Source: Litorivita pollutaquae (lineage in GTDB: Bacteria > Pseudomonadota > Alphaproteobacteria > Rhodobacterales > Rhodobacteraceae). Taken from it: a stretch of 64,000 nt of DNA. Position 1 is the stretch's first letter. The number at the start of each line of letters is the position of its first letter. The translations under genes and the position numbers were made by a program. The notes beneath the pieces are model-generated. The model was not told where the DNA came from, made no database searches, and worked only from the letters and a program-made list of their open reading frames with translations. The stretch is taken from NCBI RefSeq assembly GCF_003205515.1, contig NZ_KZ826481.1, forward strand, positions 476,660-540,659, given 5' to 3'. This document shows positions 17,236-25,902 of the stretch, one piece after another.

Positions 17236-18560
17236 ATCTCTTCCCCATTCGCCAATAGTCCCAGTTCTTTGGCGATCTCAAGCCGCGTCAGGGCGGCCTT
17301 ATATTTCAACACAACCTCGGATCGTTGTTGGGCCGCGAAGGTTTCAAACACGCCGACCACATCCATGACCTGCCGTTGGCCGGCTTCGTATTGTTCTTGG
17401 AAAATGTCGAGATTGGCCTTGGCTTGCGCGGTCATCGTGGCGGCTTCGGCTGCTTGGCGATCCTGGGCTGCCAGACGTTGTTCGAGCGCACGCAGGCGGC
17501 GGTTGGCATCTTCTTGGGCCTGCGCGACCCGGCGCGCGGCGGCTTCTTTTTCTGCGGCGATGGCTTTGAGAGACGCGCCAGTGCCAAGACCGAGCAAATT
17601 GTCCGATCCGACGGAGATATTGGGTTTTACGGAACTGCCACCGGTGCCTGCCGTCGCGGTCAACTTCGCGCCGGGCAAATGGCCCGCGCGGGAAATCTTG
17701 GCCTCCGCGATGGCGCGCGCGCGCTCGGCTTCGGCTTTGAGAACCGAAAGGGGTTTGGCGTCTTTGGCGGTCACCGCGACCTCGGAAAGGCCGGTCAACC
17801 CGCCCAAGGGACGCGCCGACATGGCGTTGAGTTCCGCCAATGCGGCACTGACGCTTTCGGCGGCAGCGCTGTGTTCGCTTTTGATGTGCGACAATTTCTG
17901 GCGCAGGATCTGTAAGTCAGACATATCCGACACGCCGCCGGTAACGCGCTCGTTCATGATCCATTCGAAATGCTTCATATCGTCGTAAATGCGCGAGGAG
18001 AGCGTGGCTTTGGCCCGCCCCTCTTCGGCAGAAATATAGAGCGAGAGCGCCTCATAAACGCGATCATTGGTGTCAATCGACAAGGTTGCGGCGGCAACTT
18101 CGACATCAGCTTTGGCAAAATCGCGTTCGGCCTTCTTGCGGCCATTGTCAAAGAGGACCTGCTCGACCAGCAATCCGGCGACCACTGCGCCGAGCGAAGA
18201 CAGCGAGATGCTTGGGCCGATCGAGGGCAGCCAGTTTTTCGATTGGGCTTCGGCGCGCAAACGGGCCGAGCGCAATTCTGCTTCAGCACTGCGCGACGAC
18301 GCGGCAAGAACATTCGCCGCGACCTGATCATAGCTGCTGCCCGAGGGCAAAGCCGAGCGGCGGGCCTGCAGCGCGGCAATCACCGCGCTTTCGGCGCTTT
18401 CTTTCGCGCGCGCGCTCTTTTCAGGTTTGTGAGTGTCGGGTTTGTGCATGGCCATCATCGTGGCCGTCCCGTTTGCCCCGCCGTCCTGCATCACACAGCC
18501 GGAAAGTAACAATGCGTAAAGCGCACCGCTAACGGTGCTTTTAACTGCCCTGTGCCTCAT
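17232..18560 (-). CDS. TolC-family outer-membrane efflux protein with lipoprotein signal
   Basis: The 442-residue protein is built of long amphipathic helices with OEP-type repeats, so it is the outer-membrane channel of the type I system. The N-terminus ends in LLLSGC, a lipobox, so the mature protein may be lipidated as in OprM-type channels. Classical TolC and LapE proteins lack this. The ATG at 18560 follows AGGGGCG, and a TTG one codon earlier is unlikely. It is the first gene of the three-gene operon and lies 77 bases after the adhesin stop. Confidence 0.85.
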   Translation of the reverse strand: MRHRAVKSTVSGALYALLLSGCVMQDGGANGTATMMAMHKPDTHKPEKSARAKESAESAVIAALQARRSALPSGSSYDQVAANVLAASSRSAEAELRSARLRAEAQSKNWLPSIGPSISLSSLGAVVAGLLVEQVLFDNGRKKAERDFAKADVEVAAATLSIDTNDRVYEALSLYISAEEGRAKATLSSRIYDDMKHFEWIMNERVTGGVSDMSDLQILRQKLSHIKSEHSAAAESVSAALAELNAMSARPLGGLTGLSEVAVTAKDAKPLSVLKAEAERARAIAEAKISRAGHLPGAKLTATAGTGGSSVKPNISVGSDNLLGLGTGASLKAIAAEKEAAARRVAQAQEDANRRLRALEQRLAAQDRQAAEAATMTAQAKANLDIFQEQYEAGQRQVMDVVGVFETFAAQQRSEVVLKYKAALTRLEIAKELGLLANGEEI

Positions 18561-18603
18561 CAATCGCCCCTGTTCCGGTGCTTGTATTGATTATTTAAAG
18601 AGA

Positions 18604-18619
18604 CGCGGTCGTTGCCGCG
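18604..18619 (-). terminator. Weak hairpin between adhesin and TolC genes
   Basis: On the minus strand a CGCGG/CCGCG stem with a six-base loop is followed by TCTCTTTAAA. It could lower transcription from the adhesin gene into the secretion genes. The short stem makes this tentative. Confidence 0.35.
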
Positions 18620-18637
18620 CCCCTGCTACTCGTCACT

Positions 18638-21600
18638 TTAGATAACGACGGTAATGTCGTCGTCGATAATGAGAACCCCGGTGTCACCGAGGGTGTAAAC
18701 CGTGTGGCTTTCGCCATCGACATCCCGGGTTTGGCCGGTATTGACCGCGCCAGAGATAGATACTGTATCATCGGCGCCGCCTTTGATCAGCACCGCATCG
18801 GAATTCGACGACAGCGCCAAAAGCTGCGTTTCGGAAAGCGTCACTTGGCTATCTTCGGCGAATTGCAGATCGATGGTTTCGATCTGGTAATTGCCAAGGT
18901 TGCCGGAGCCGAGATCAACGATCGAGGTGCTCGGATCATCGACAGCAAGGAATGTGCCGGTGGCGTTGCCTGCCTCGTCCTCGGTGGTCAATACAAGATG
19001 CGAGCCATCGGGCACCGTAGTATCGAAGGCATATGTTGTCTCATTTAGCACGGGGATGTCGTAAGAAGACGAAGCGACATCGCTGATGTTTCCGGCATCA
19101 TCGATATGCGCGATGGACACGCTGTCGTCGGTGCTTTCGATCGAGATGGCGCGCAATCCGGTATGGTCGCGGGTGTAGCTGGCCACATCTGCGGCACCGG
19201 GAAGCTCGGTGTCGATGTGGATGTTTTCAACCAATTCCGAAGTATTGCCCGCTGCATCGGTGGCGCGGATGGTGAAGGCGCTATCATAGGTGCCCGCCGG
19301 AATATCCGTGGCCGGAATGGCCAAGGTCCATGCACCCGAAGCGGCCACTTGCGCGTCGTAGGTTTTACCCTCGAAGGCGATCTCGACGGTCGATCCCGCT
19401 TCGACCTGCCCGCCCAGAGAGAAGCCACCCCGCGCCTCGGCGGCGTTGACCGATCCGTCGCCGGATGTAACGTCTTGGGTGCTCGACAGGGCGTTGACCA
19501 ATGTGTCGACCTCAACCGTATCGGTCGCGGTGGCAGTGTTGCCCGCGCGATCCGTGACATTGACGGTGATATCCGCAGTATATTCACCAGCCGAAATATC
19601 CCCCGAAAGGAAATGCGCGGTCCAATTGCCGTTTGCATCCACGGTGGCGGGGCGGGTGACCGTGCCAATCGTGACATTAACCGTCGAGCCGGCCTCGACC
19701 GTGCCTTCAACATCAAAACCTGCGGCCGCTTCGGCCTCGTTGATCACACCCTCGCCCGCGATCGGGGCCAGAGAGATGGTCAGATTGTCGACTGCGGTAT
19801 CAATATGAACGGTGTCGGTGACGGTGCGGCTGTTGCCTGCGGCATCGGTGGTCGATGCCGTGATACTCGCATCATAGGTGCCTTGGGGGATTTCGCTATT
19901 TGCGAAGACCGAGGACCATGTGCCATTTGACGCTGTGACAACCGAATGGGTGACACCGCCAAGGCTAACCTGCACAACATTGCCCGCATCCGAGGTGCCG
20001 TTGATGGTCACGCCGTCGGAGGCTTCGACAAAATTGATCACATCATCGGCTTCGATCGGAACCGTGCTCAAGGCCAGCGATCCGGCATCGGTATCGACGC
20101 GTACCATGTCCGATGTCGTGGCAACGTTGCCTGCCGCATCGGTGGCCGTGGCGGTCATGGTGGTGGTGTATTCGCCCGACCCCAATTGTGCCGCGGTAAA
20201 ATGCGCCTCCCATGTGCCATTTGCGGCGACCGTGGCATGAACGCTATGGGCGCCCAGTTGCACAACAACCGAGGACCCTTCTTCGGTCACACCGGTCAGC
20301 ACGAGACCCTGCGCCGCTTCTTCCGCGTTGAGCACACCGTCGCTGCCGCCGGGCGTTGAGGTGACCTGAAAATCGCGCACCAATGTGTCGATCTCGATGG
20401 TGTTGGCGGCGGTCGATACATTGCCGGACGCATCGACCGCTGTGGCGGTGATGGTGGTTGTATGTTCGCCGGCCGGAATATCGGTGGCGGCGAATTGCAC
20501 CGTCCAGTTGCCGGCGCCATCGACCGTGGCCGTGCGCGTCACCGTACCCAGCATGATGGTCACGCTCGACCCCGGTTCGGTGGTGCCCGAAAGGACCACA
20601 CCATCGGAGGCTTCGACATGGTTGATCACATCGTCGCCTTCAACCGGCGCATCGGCAAAGGCCACGAAACCGGTGGTATCCACTGTCAACGAGGATGTAT
20701 CCGTTGCCGTGTTCCCCGCCGGATCTGTCGCGGTTGCGGTGACTGTCGCAACATAAGCCCCTTCGGGAATTTCGGCGGCGGTAAAGGTACTGCTCCATGT
20801 GCCGCCATCGCCCGCGACAACGGTATGCGACACCGTGCCTAGAGTGACGACAACCGATGCGCCCGGTTGCGCCGCACCGGAGAGGGTCACACCGTTGGGC
20901 GCTTCGACAGCGTTGAGCAAATCATCGCCGCCCGCGAGACCGCCATCAATCGAAACCGCCGTTTCAGTATCTATGGTGATGGTGCGCGTTGCCGACGCGG
21001 TATTGCCCGCCAGATCGGTGGCGGTCACGGTCATATCAACATCGTATTCGCCCGCAACAAAGGTGCCCGCAGGAATGGAGAGCGTCCAGCTGCCGTCCGG
21101 GGCCACCTGCGCGGGGAAGGATGTGCCACCAAAAGACACAGCCACGGTCGCGCCGGATTGCGCGGTGCCGGAGACAGACACGCTGCCCGCAGCTTCGCTT
21201 TGATTGACGACATCATCGCCCGCAATCGGGGTGCCATCAAAGGCCACGGAGGTCGCGGTATCCACATGCACCCTGCCGGTGGTGGTGGTGCTATTGCCCG
21301 CCGCATCGGTGGTGGTCGCGGTGACGGTGGCGTCATATTCGCCCTCCGGCAAGGTGGCGGCATCAAAGGTCGCCTCCCAAGTGCCGTCGTCGCCGGTCAC
21401 AACCTGCTGTTCGGCACCGCCAAGCGCCACAGTGACCGTTACACCGGGGGTCGACGTGCCGGTGACCTGAATGCCGTCATCCATTTCCGCAAGATTCAGC
21501 GTGCCGTCGCCTTCGAAGCCATCTGTGTTGATGGTCACCGGATCGGCAACCGTATCGACGGTCAACGTATCGGTGTATGTGGCGGAATTGCCGAGGCTAT

Positions 21601-22675
21601 CCGTTGCCACAACGCTAACGTCGACCACATATTCGCCGGTTGCAATCTCGTCGGCACCAAAAGTCACCGACCATGTGCCATCGTCGCCCACAGTGACGGT
21701 ATGGGTGACATTCTCCACCGTCACGTCAAGGCTCGACCCGGCCTCGCCATTGCCGCCAATGACTGTACCTGCTTGATGCTCTTCAGCATTGATCACTTCA
21801 CCGGTCGAGGTGGTGCCAATGGTAAATTCCAGATCCGGCGGGGTCATATCGATGACGACCACCGGACCACCCAAATCGGTTTCCGTCCCGTCAGGTTCGA
21901 TCACCACCACACCAACGTCATAGGTGCCATCATCAGGGAATGTGTCATCCTCGAAGACGACGCCCCATGTGCCGTCAGAGCCGGAGGCCGTGGTGACCTC
22001 TTCCTCGCCAATGGTGACAATCACTTCCGAACCGGGTTCTGCCGTGCCGGTAATTTCAATGGACGGGTCTTCAACACCATCGCCGCCAATCGCGGGCAGC
22101 TCGCCCTGCTGGTCTACGGTGGGTTCGATCCGTGCCGGGGTATCCGTCCCGTCGCTGCCGCCGCCGATGACCGCCGCACCAACACCGGCCGCCGCCGCAG
22201 CCGCCGCCCCGCCCCAAAGACCCGGCGCGGCCAGAAGGCCCGCCCCAAGCATGGAGACATCATTGCCCTCGGGCGCGATCACTTCGCCCTCATTGCCCGA
22301 CAGGAAAATCAGATCGTCAGAGGGGCTCCATTTGCCCCACATTTCAGTCGGGCCATATTGCGCATAGAAAACATCATCGGCCCCCTCGACGAGGTTGACC
22401 TCGTTCAGGTAGCCGTCAGCACTGATAAAGAGGCGCGCAGTGGGGGCGCCGTCTGTGCCGAAATAATTGTCGAGAACGATCGTCCGACCGTCTGCCAGCG
22501 TGATATGAAGATTTGACCCTTCGCGCACATACCCTTGCAGATCCATCTGCCTGACATTGAGCGATATTTCTTTATCAAGCCCCGCATCTATTCGGGTAAC
22601 CGAACCGCCCTCTTGAATTTCACCACGCTGAACTGCGCCCATACTATTACGGACGACGAAATCGATCGCCTTCAT
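18638..22675 (-). CDS. BapA-type large repetitive adhesin, probable type I secretion substrate
   Basis: The 1345-residue protein has an N-terminal BapA-prefix-like domain (about 1-135) and a hydrophobic Gly/Ala segment (about 140-172). About ten tandem Ig-like repeats of roughly 97 residues follow, each ending in a V/IDT motif and carrying GTWxxxF and ATDxAGN cores. There is no cleavable Sec signal. No GGxGxD RTX nonapeptides are seen. The C-terminus (DTGVLIIDDDITVVI) has the acidic-then-hydrophobic pattern of type I secretion signals. The next genes encode a full type I exporter. Such proteins mediate surface adhesion and biofilm formation, and that role is inferred here. Confidence 0.88.
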   Translation of the reverse strand: MKAIDFVVRNSMGAVQRGEIQEGGSVTRIDAGLDKEISLNVRQMDLQGYVREGSNLHITLADGRTIVLDNYFGTDGAPTARLFISADGYLNEVNLVEGADDVFYAQYGPTEMWGKWSPSDDLIFLSGNEGEVIAPEGNDVSMLGAGLLAAPGLWGGAAAAAAAGVGAAVIGGGSDGTDTPARIEPTVDQQGELPAIGGDGVEDPSIEITGTAEPGSEVIVTIGEEEVTTASGSDGTWGVVFEDDTFPDDGTYDVGVVVIEPDGTETDLGGPVVVIDMTPPDLEFTIGTTSTGEVINAEEHQAGTVIGGNGEAGSSLDVTVENVTHTVTVGDDGTWSVTFGADEIATGEYVVDVSVVATDSLGNSATYTDTLTVDTVADPVTINTDGFEGDGTLNLAEMDDGIQVTGTSTPGVTVTVALGGAEQQVVTGDDGTWEATFDAATLPEGEYDATVTATTTDAAGNSTTTTGRVHVDTATSVAFDGTPIAGDDVVNQSEAAGSVSVSGTAQSGATVAVSFGGTSFPAQVAPDGSWTLSIPAGTFVAGEYDVDMTVTATDLAGNTASATRTITIDTETAVSIDGGLAGGDDLLNAVEAPNGVTLSGAAQPGASVVVTLGTVSHTVVAGDGGTWSSTFTAAEIPEGAYVATVTATATDPAGNTATDTSSLTVDTTGFVAFADAPVEGDDVINHVEASDGVVLSGTTEPGSSVTIMLGTVTRTATVDGAGNWTVQFAATDIPAGEHTTTITATAVDASGNVSTAANTIEIDTLVRDFQVTSTPGGSDGVLNAEEAAQGLVLTGVTEEGSSVVVQLGAHSVHATVAANGTWEAHFTAAQLGSGEYTTTMTATATDAAGNVATTSDMVRVDTDAGSLALSTVPIEADDVINFVEASDGVTINGTSDAGNVVQVSLGGVTHSVVTASNGTWSSVFANSEIPQGTYDASITASTTDAAGNSRTVTDTVHIDTAVDNLTISLAPIAGEGVINEAEAAAGFDVEGTVEAGSTVNVTIGTVTRPATVDANGNWTAHFLSGDISAGEYTADITVNVTDRAGNTATATDTVEVDTLVNALSSTQDVTSGDGSVNAAEARGGFSLGGQVEAGSTVEIAFEGKTYDAQVAASGAWTLAIPATDIPAGTYDSAFTIRATDAAGNTSELVENIHIDTELPGAADVASYTRDHTGLRAISIESTDDSVSIAHIDDAGNISDVASSSYDIPVLNETTYAFDTTVPDGSHLVLTTEDEAGNATGTFLAVDDPSTSIVDLGSGNLGNYQIETIDLQFAEDSQVTLSETQLLALSSNSDAVLIKGGADDTVSISGAVNTGQTRDVDGESHTVYTLGDTGVLIIDDDITVVI

Positions 22676-23177
22676 ATTACCACCGCTACCTCTGTGACAA
22701 CGTCATATGCCGCGTTGTCTTGTTTCCCTAAGGTAGATCTACCTTATTCCTGCCACAATCGCTAGTGTCCTTTTTCCGATTCGCCGCAAAATCATGGAAA
22801 CATGGGCACATTTAGAAGCCGACTGTTTGGCCCGGAATGCCCCCGGCGCAAGCTTACCTTTGGGAAAACGTTAACTTTCCTACCTTTTCTTGCCGATTGC
22901 CAAGGCGCGCCACGCCGGATCGAGCGGAGTTGCGCCGAGAGACTGCGACAAACCGCCGCTCCCCTTAAGGGCGAGCATTTACCGCCTCACTCCGCCTGTG
23001 GACACCGATCAAAGCACCGTAGTGCTGCGGACTTGCGCATTCGAGGGGCGGCGTGCACTCTGCGCGCTGGGAGCTAGGGATTTGCATCCGCAGCAGGGCA
23101 ATCATATCGGCGCCTTCAACGCCGAAGAGGCCATGCCGCAGCCGCAGATCATGGCGGGAGCATAACGGAGGATCACC
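22676..23177. other. 502-base non-coding gap between the adhesin and NMT1-type ABC operon
   Basis: The left part holds the adhesin promoter region with an 18-bp palindrome (22729-22746) and two further TACCTT-like half sites near 22856 and 22882. The right part contains a 91-codon open frame (22890-23165) ending 12 bases before the next ORF. Its product is Arg/Ala/Pro-rich and resembles nothing I know, so I do not call it a gene. GGAGGATCACC just before 23178 is the ribosome-binding site of the substrate-binding protein. I found no TPP-riboswitch core. Confidence 0.5.
22729..22746. promoter_or_regulatory. Perfect 18-bp palindrome upstream of the adhesin gene
   Basis: TAAGGTAGATCTACCTTA is an exact inverted repeat 54-71 bases before the adhesin ATG on the minus strand. 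Its size and symmetry fit a dimeric regulator, for example a LuxR-type protein. Which regulator binds is unknown. Confidence 0.5.
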
Positions 23178-24179
23178 ATGACAGATTTCACACGCCGCCA
23201 CGCGCTTGGCTTGATGGCCGCTGCGGGGGCCGGATTGGCCGCGCCGGCTCTGGCGTCAAATCGCAAAATTACCATCGGGGCGTTGCGCTTTACCAGCCAC
23301 GCCGCCAGCTTTGTCGCGCTCGAGCGCGGATATTTCAAAGACGCCGGTTTGGACGTCGAATTGAAATTCTTCCAAGCCGCGCAGCCAATGGCCGTGGCGA
23401 TTGCCTCGGGGGATGTGGATTACGCCGTCACTGCCGTATCGGGCGGCCTTGTGTCGCTGGCCGATAAAGGCGCGGTCAAAGTGATCGGCGGGGCCCTCAG
23501 CGAAGAGGCCGGCATCGACGGGCAGAAAATCCTTGTATCCGACGCGGCCTTCCAATCGGGCATCACCAGCCCCGCGATGCTGGACGGGAAGAGTTTCGGC
23601 ATGAGCACCGCCGGATCGTCGTTCCATTACATGGGGTCGAAAATCGCCGCCAAGGAAGGCATCACCCTGCGCTTCAAGCCGCTGCAAAAGGTCGGCGCGA
23701 TCATCGGCGCTTTGAAATCGGGGCAAATCGACGCTTGGTCCATTGTGCCGCATATTGCCAAACCACTCGCCGGATCGGGCGCGGTGCATATCATCGGCAA
23801 TGTCTCCGATTATATTCCCGATTATCAGGTCACGACGACATTCACCTCGGCCAAAAACGCCAAGGACGAACGCGACATGACTGCGGCTTTCCTTGCCGGA
23901 TTTGCCAAGGGCGGCGCAGATTTCAATGCCGCCCTCGTGGATAAAACCAGCGGCGAGAGCGATGCGATGATCGACCTGATCCACAAATATGTCTATGCCG
24001 ACAAACCCCGCGAAGCCGCCGCGAAATCCATCGCCAATGGCGCGATGCGCGTCAATGAAGGCGCGGCTTTGAATGTCGCCTCGATCCAGGATCAACTCGA
24101 GTGGTTTAAATCCGAGAACCTCGTGCCGGATGTGGCGCTCGAGACATTGATCGACACCAGCTACGTCAAAACCATCTGA
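23178..24179 (+). CDS. ABC transporter substrate-binding protein, NMT1/SsuA type, Tat signal
   Basis: The 333-residue protein starts with a twin-arginine signal (TRRHALGLMAAAGAGLAAPALA), so it is probably exported folded. The mature part follows the NMT1/THI5-SsuA pattern (GALRFTSHAASFVALERGYFKDAGLDVELKF, then GKSFGMST). These proteins bind small organics such as sulfonates, taurine, pyrimidine precursors or nitrate-like anions. The ligand cannot be told here. It is the first gene of a binding protein-ATPase-permease operon. Confidence 0.88.
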   Translation: MTDFTRRHALGLMAAAGAGLAAPALASNRKITIGALRFTSHAASFVALERGYFKDAGLDVELKFFQAAQPMAVAIASGDVDYAVTAVSGGLVSLADKGAVKVIGGALSEEAGIDGQKILVSDAAFQSGITSPAMLDGKSFGMSTAGSSFHYMGSKIAAKEGITLRFKPLQKVGAIIGALKSGQIDAWSIVPHIAKPLAGSGAVHIIGNVSDYIPDYQVTTTFTSAKNAKDERDMTAAFLAGFAKGGADFNAALVDKTSGESDAMIDLIHKYVYADKPREAAAKSIANGAMRVNEGAALNVASIQDQLEWFKSENLVPDVALETLIDTSYVKTI

Positions 24180-24199
24180 TCCCTCGAACGGATCTCTTG

Positions 24200-24226
24200 C
24201 GCGCGCCGGCCTTATACCGGCGCGCG
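24200..24226 (+). terminator. Intra-operon hairpin after the binding-protein gene
   Basis: A perfect 10-bp GC stem (24200-24209 with 24217-24226, seven-base loop) is followed by TTTCTTGTT. This is typical of an attenuator or mRNA-stabilising hairpin that lets binding protein outnumber ATPase and permease. Confidence 0.65.
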
Positions 24227-24263
24227 TTTCTTGTTCACGTTTCACGCAAAGGCAGGCCGCAAC

Positions 24264-25031
24264 ATGGACCTCCGCCTCGACGGCATTCACCATTCATACG
24301 GATCGACCGAGGTGCTTTCGGGCATCTCATTGGACATTCCGGCCGGACAGATCGTTTGTCTTGTCGGGCCGTCGGGGTGCGGAAAATCCACGCTCCTGCG
24401 CTTTGTCGGCGGGTTGGAGCAACCCACGGGCGGCGCAGTTCTACAGGTCGGCACCCCGCCCGCAGGGTGCCTTAATCCGCTGACCTATGTGTTTCAGGAT
24501 TTCGCCTTGCTGCCGTGGCGCTCGGTGCGCGGCAATATCGCCTTTGCGCTTGCGCCGCACCGCCTGCCCCGCGCCGAGGAAGAGGCGATCATCACCGATG
24601 TTCTGGCCCGCACCAAGTTGAGCGATTTTGCCGATGCCTTGCCCAAACAGATTTCCGGCGGAATGAAACAAAGGGTCGCCATCGCCCGCGCCCTCGCGGT
24701 GCGCCCTGCGGTGATGTTGATGGACGAGCCGCTTTCTGCCCTCGACAGCCAGACCCGTGAATTGCTGATGGATGATCTTGTCACCCTATGGACGCGGGCG
24801 CCGTTCACCGCCGTTTACGTCACCCATAACCTGTCGGAGGCGGTGCGCTTGGGCCATAAAATCGTCGTGCTCTCTCGCCGTCCCGGCAAAATCCGCGAGG
24901 TGGTCGACATCGACACGCCCCTGTCCGAACGTCGTCACGGCGATCCGGCGCTAGAAGCGGCCGAGGCCCGTCTGTGGGGCCTCATGCGCGACGAAGCCGC
25001 CGCCGCCGATGCGGAGCTTTTGCATGTCTGA
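24264..25031 (+). CDS. ABC transporter ATP-binding protein (SsuB/TauB type)
   Basis: The 255-residue ATPase has Walker A GPSGCGKST, a Q-loop in VFQDFALLPW, the signature ISGGMKQR and Walker B VMLMDEPLSALD, as in the nitrate/sulfonate/taurine importer family. The start at 24264 (MDLRLDGIHHSYG) matches the family N-terminus, and an earlier in-frame codon would run into the upstream hairpin. It overlaps the permease gene by eight bases and energises uptake of the ligand of the preceding binding protein. Confidence 0.92.
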   Translation: MDLRLDGIHHSYGSTEVLSGISLDIPAGQIVCLVGPSGCGKSTLLRFVGGLEQPTGGAVLQVGTPPAGCLNPLTYVFQDFALLPWRSVRGNIAFALAPHRLPRAEEEAIITDVLARTKLSDFADALPKQISGGMKQRVAIARALAVRPAVMLMDEPLSALDSQTRELLMDDLVTLWTRAPFTAVYVTHNLSEAVRLGHKIVVLSRRPGKIREVVDIDTPLSERRHGDPALEAAEARLWGLMRDEAAAADAELLHV

Positions 25032-25890
25032 TCCCGAAAAAAATGATCCCCCCATCAACCGGCAGATCACCCCACAGAGTGCGGCGAACACCCCCTCTTC
25101 CCCCGCCATGACCCCCGTACGGTTTCGCGGTGGCGGTTTCGCCCCCGCGCCGGTACGCGGCGTTGGTATTTTGGTATTTGTGCTGCTGATCGGCGGTGCG
25201 GAATGGGGGACACGCGCGGGGTTCATCACCGCGCTCACCCTGCCGCGCCCCTCGGATGTCTTTGCCACGCTGGTCGAGCTTTACCGCTCGGGCCTCTTGG
25301 CCGAACATATGATCCCATCGCTCACGCGGCTGATTGTCGGATCACTCATGGGCATTTCCATCGGCGTCAGCGTCGGCGTGCTCATCGGCCTGTCTTCATG
25401 GTTTCGCGCCGGATTGGTGCCCTTGGTCGCGGCGTTGTTCCCGATCCCGAAAATCGCTTTGCTGCCGCTGTTTGTGATCTGGTTCGGCATTGACGAGGGG
25501 TCGAAATATGCGCTGATCGCCTTTGGCACGTTTACGCCCACGGTGGTGGCGACCTATGGGGCGGTGGATAACGTCGATCGCACATGGGTGCGCATGGCGC
25601 AAAGTTTCGATCATCGCTGGTGGTCGATTGTGCGCGGCGTGATTTTACCCGCCGCCCTGCCCGGCATCCTGTCGGGGCTGCGCATTTCCTTGGCCATCGG
25701 GATTATCCTCTTGGTCGCCGCCGAAATGCTCGGCGCAGAATATGGCATCGGCGCCTATATCCTCGAGGCCGGTTCGCTCTATGATCTGGAGCGACTGTTC
25801 GCCGGTGTGGTGATCCTTTCCGCGCTTGGCGTCACGGTCAGCTTCGCCATCGGCCTGATCGAACGGCGGGTGCTACGGTGGCGCAGCTAG
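25024..25890 (+). CDS. ABC transporter permease (BPD_transp_1 family)
   Basis: The 288-residue inner-membrane protein has about six membrane spans and a short polar N-terminus. The EAA-loop region that docks the ATPase is visible around the GAVDNVDRTWVRMAQSF segment. The ATG at 25024 overlaps the ATPase stop, so translation is coupled. An ATG 15 bases earlier is less likely. It is the third gene of the NMT1-type import operon and ends convergent with cysG. Confidence 0.9.
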   Translation: MSDPEKNDPPINRQITPQSAANTPSSPAMTPVRFRGGGFAPAPVRGVGILVFVLLIGGAEWGTRAGFITALTLPRPSDVFATLVELYRSGLLAEHMIPSLTRLIVGSLMGISIGVSVGVLIGLSSWFRAGLVPLVAALFPIPKIALLPLFVIWFGIDEGSKYALIAFGTFTPTVVATYGAVDNVDRTWVRMAQSFDHRWWSIVRGVILPAALPGILSGLRISLAIGIILLVAAEMLGAEYGIGAYILEAGSLYDLERLFAGVVILSALGVTVSFAIGLIERRVLRWRS

Positions 25891-25902
25891 CGCCGTCCAG
25901 CC

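Noticed and set aside
18900-22200. Periodic DNA repeats that could suggest a CRISPR or satellite array
   Set aside because: The period of about 290 bases corresponds to 97-residue Ig-like protein repeats. The DNA copies are diverged and in frame.
20867-22516. Open frame of about 550 codons antisense to the adhesin
   Set aside because: It mirrors the repetitive adhesin codons and has no domain of its own.
22747-23177. Possible TPP riboswitch before the NMT1/THI5-like ABC operon
   Set aside because: Neither the CTGAGA core nor the conserved ACCTGATCTGG-type segment is present.
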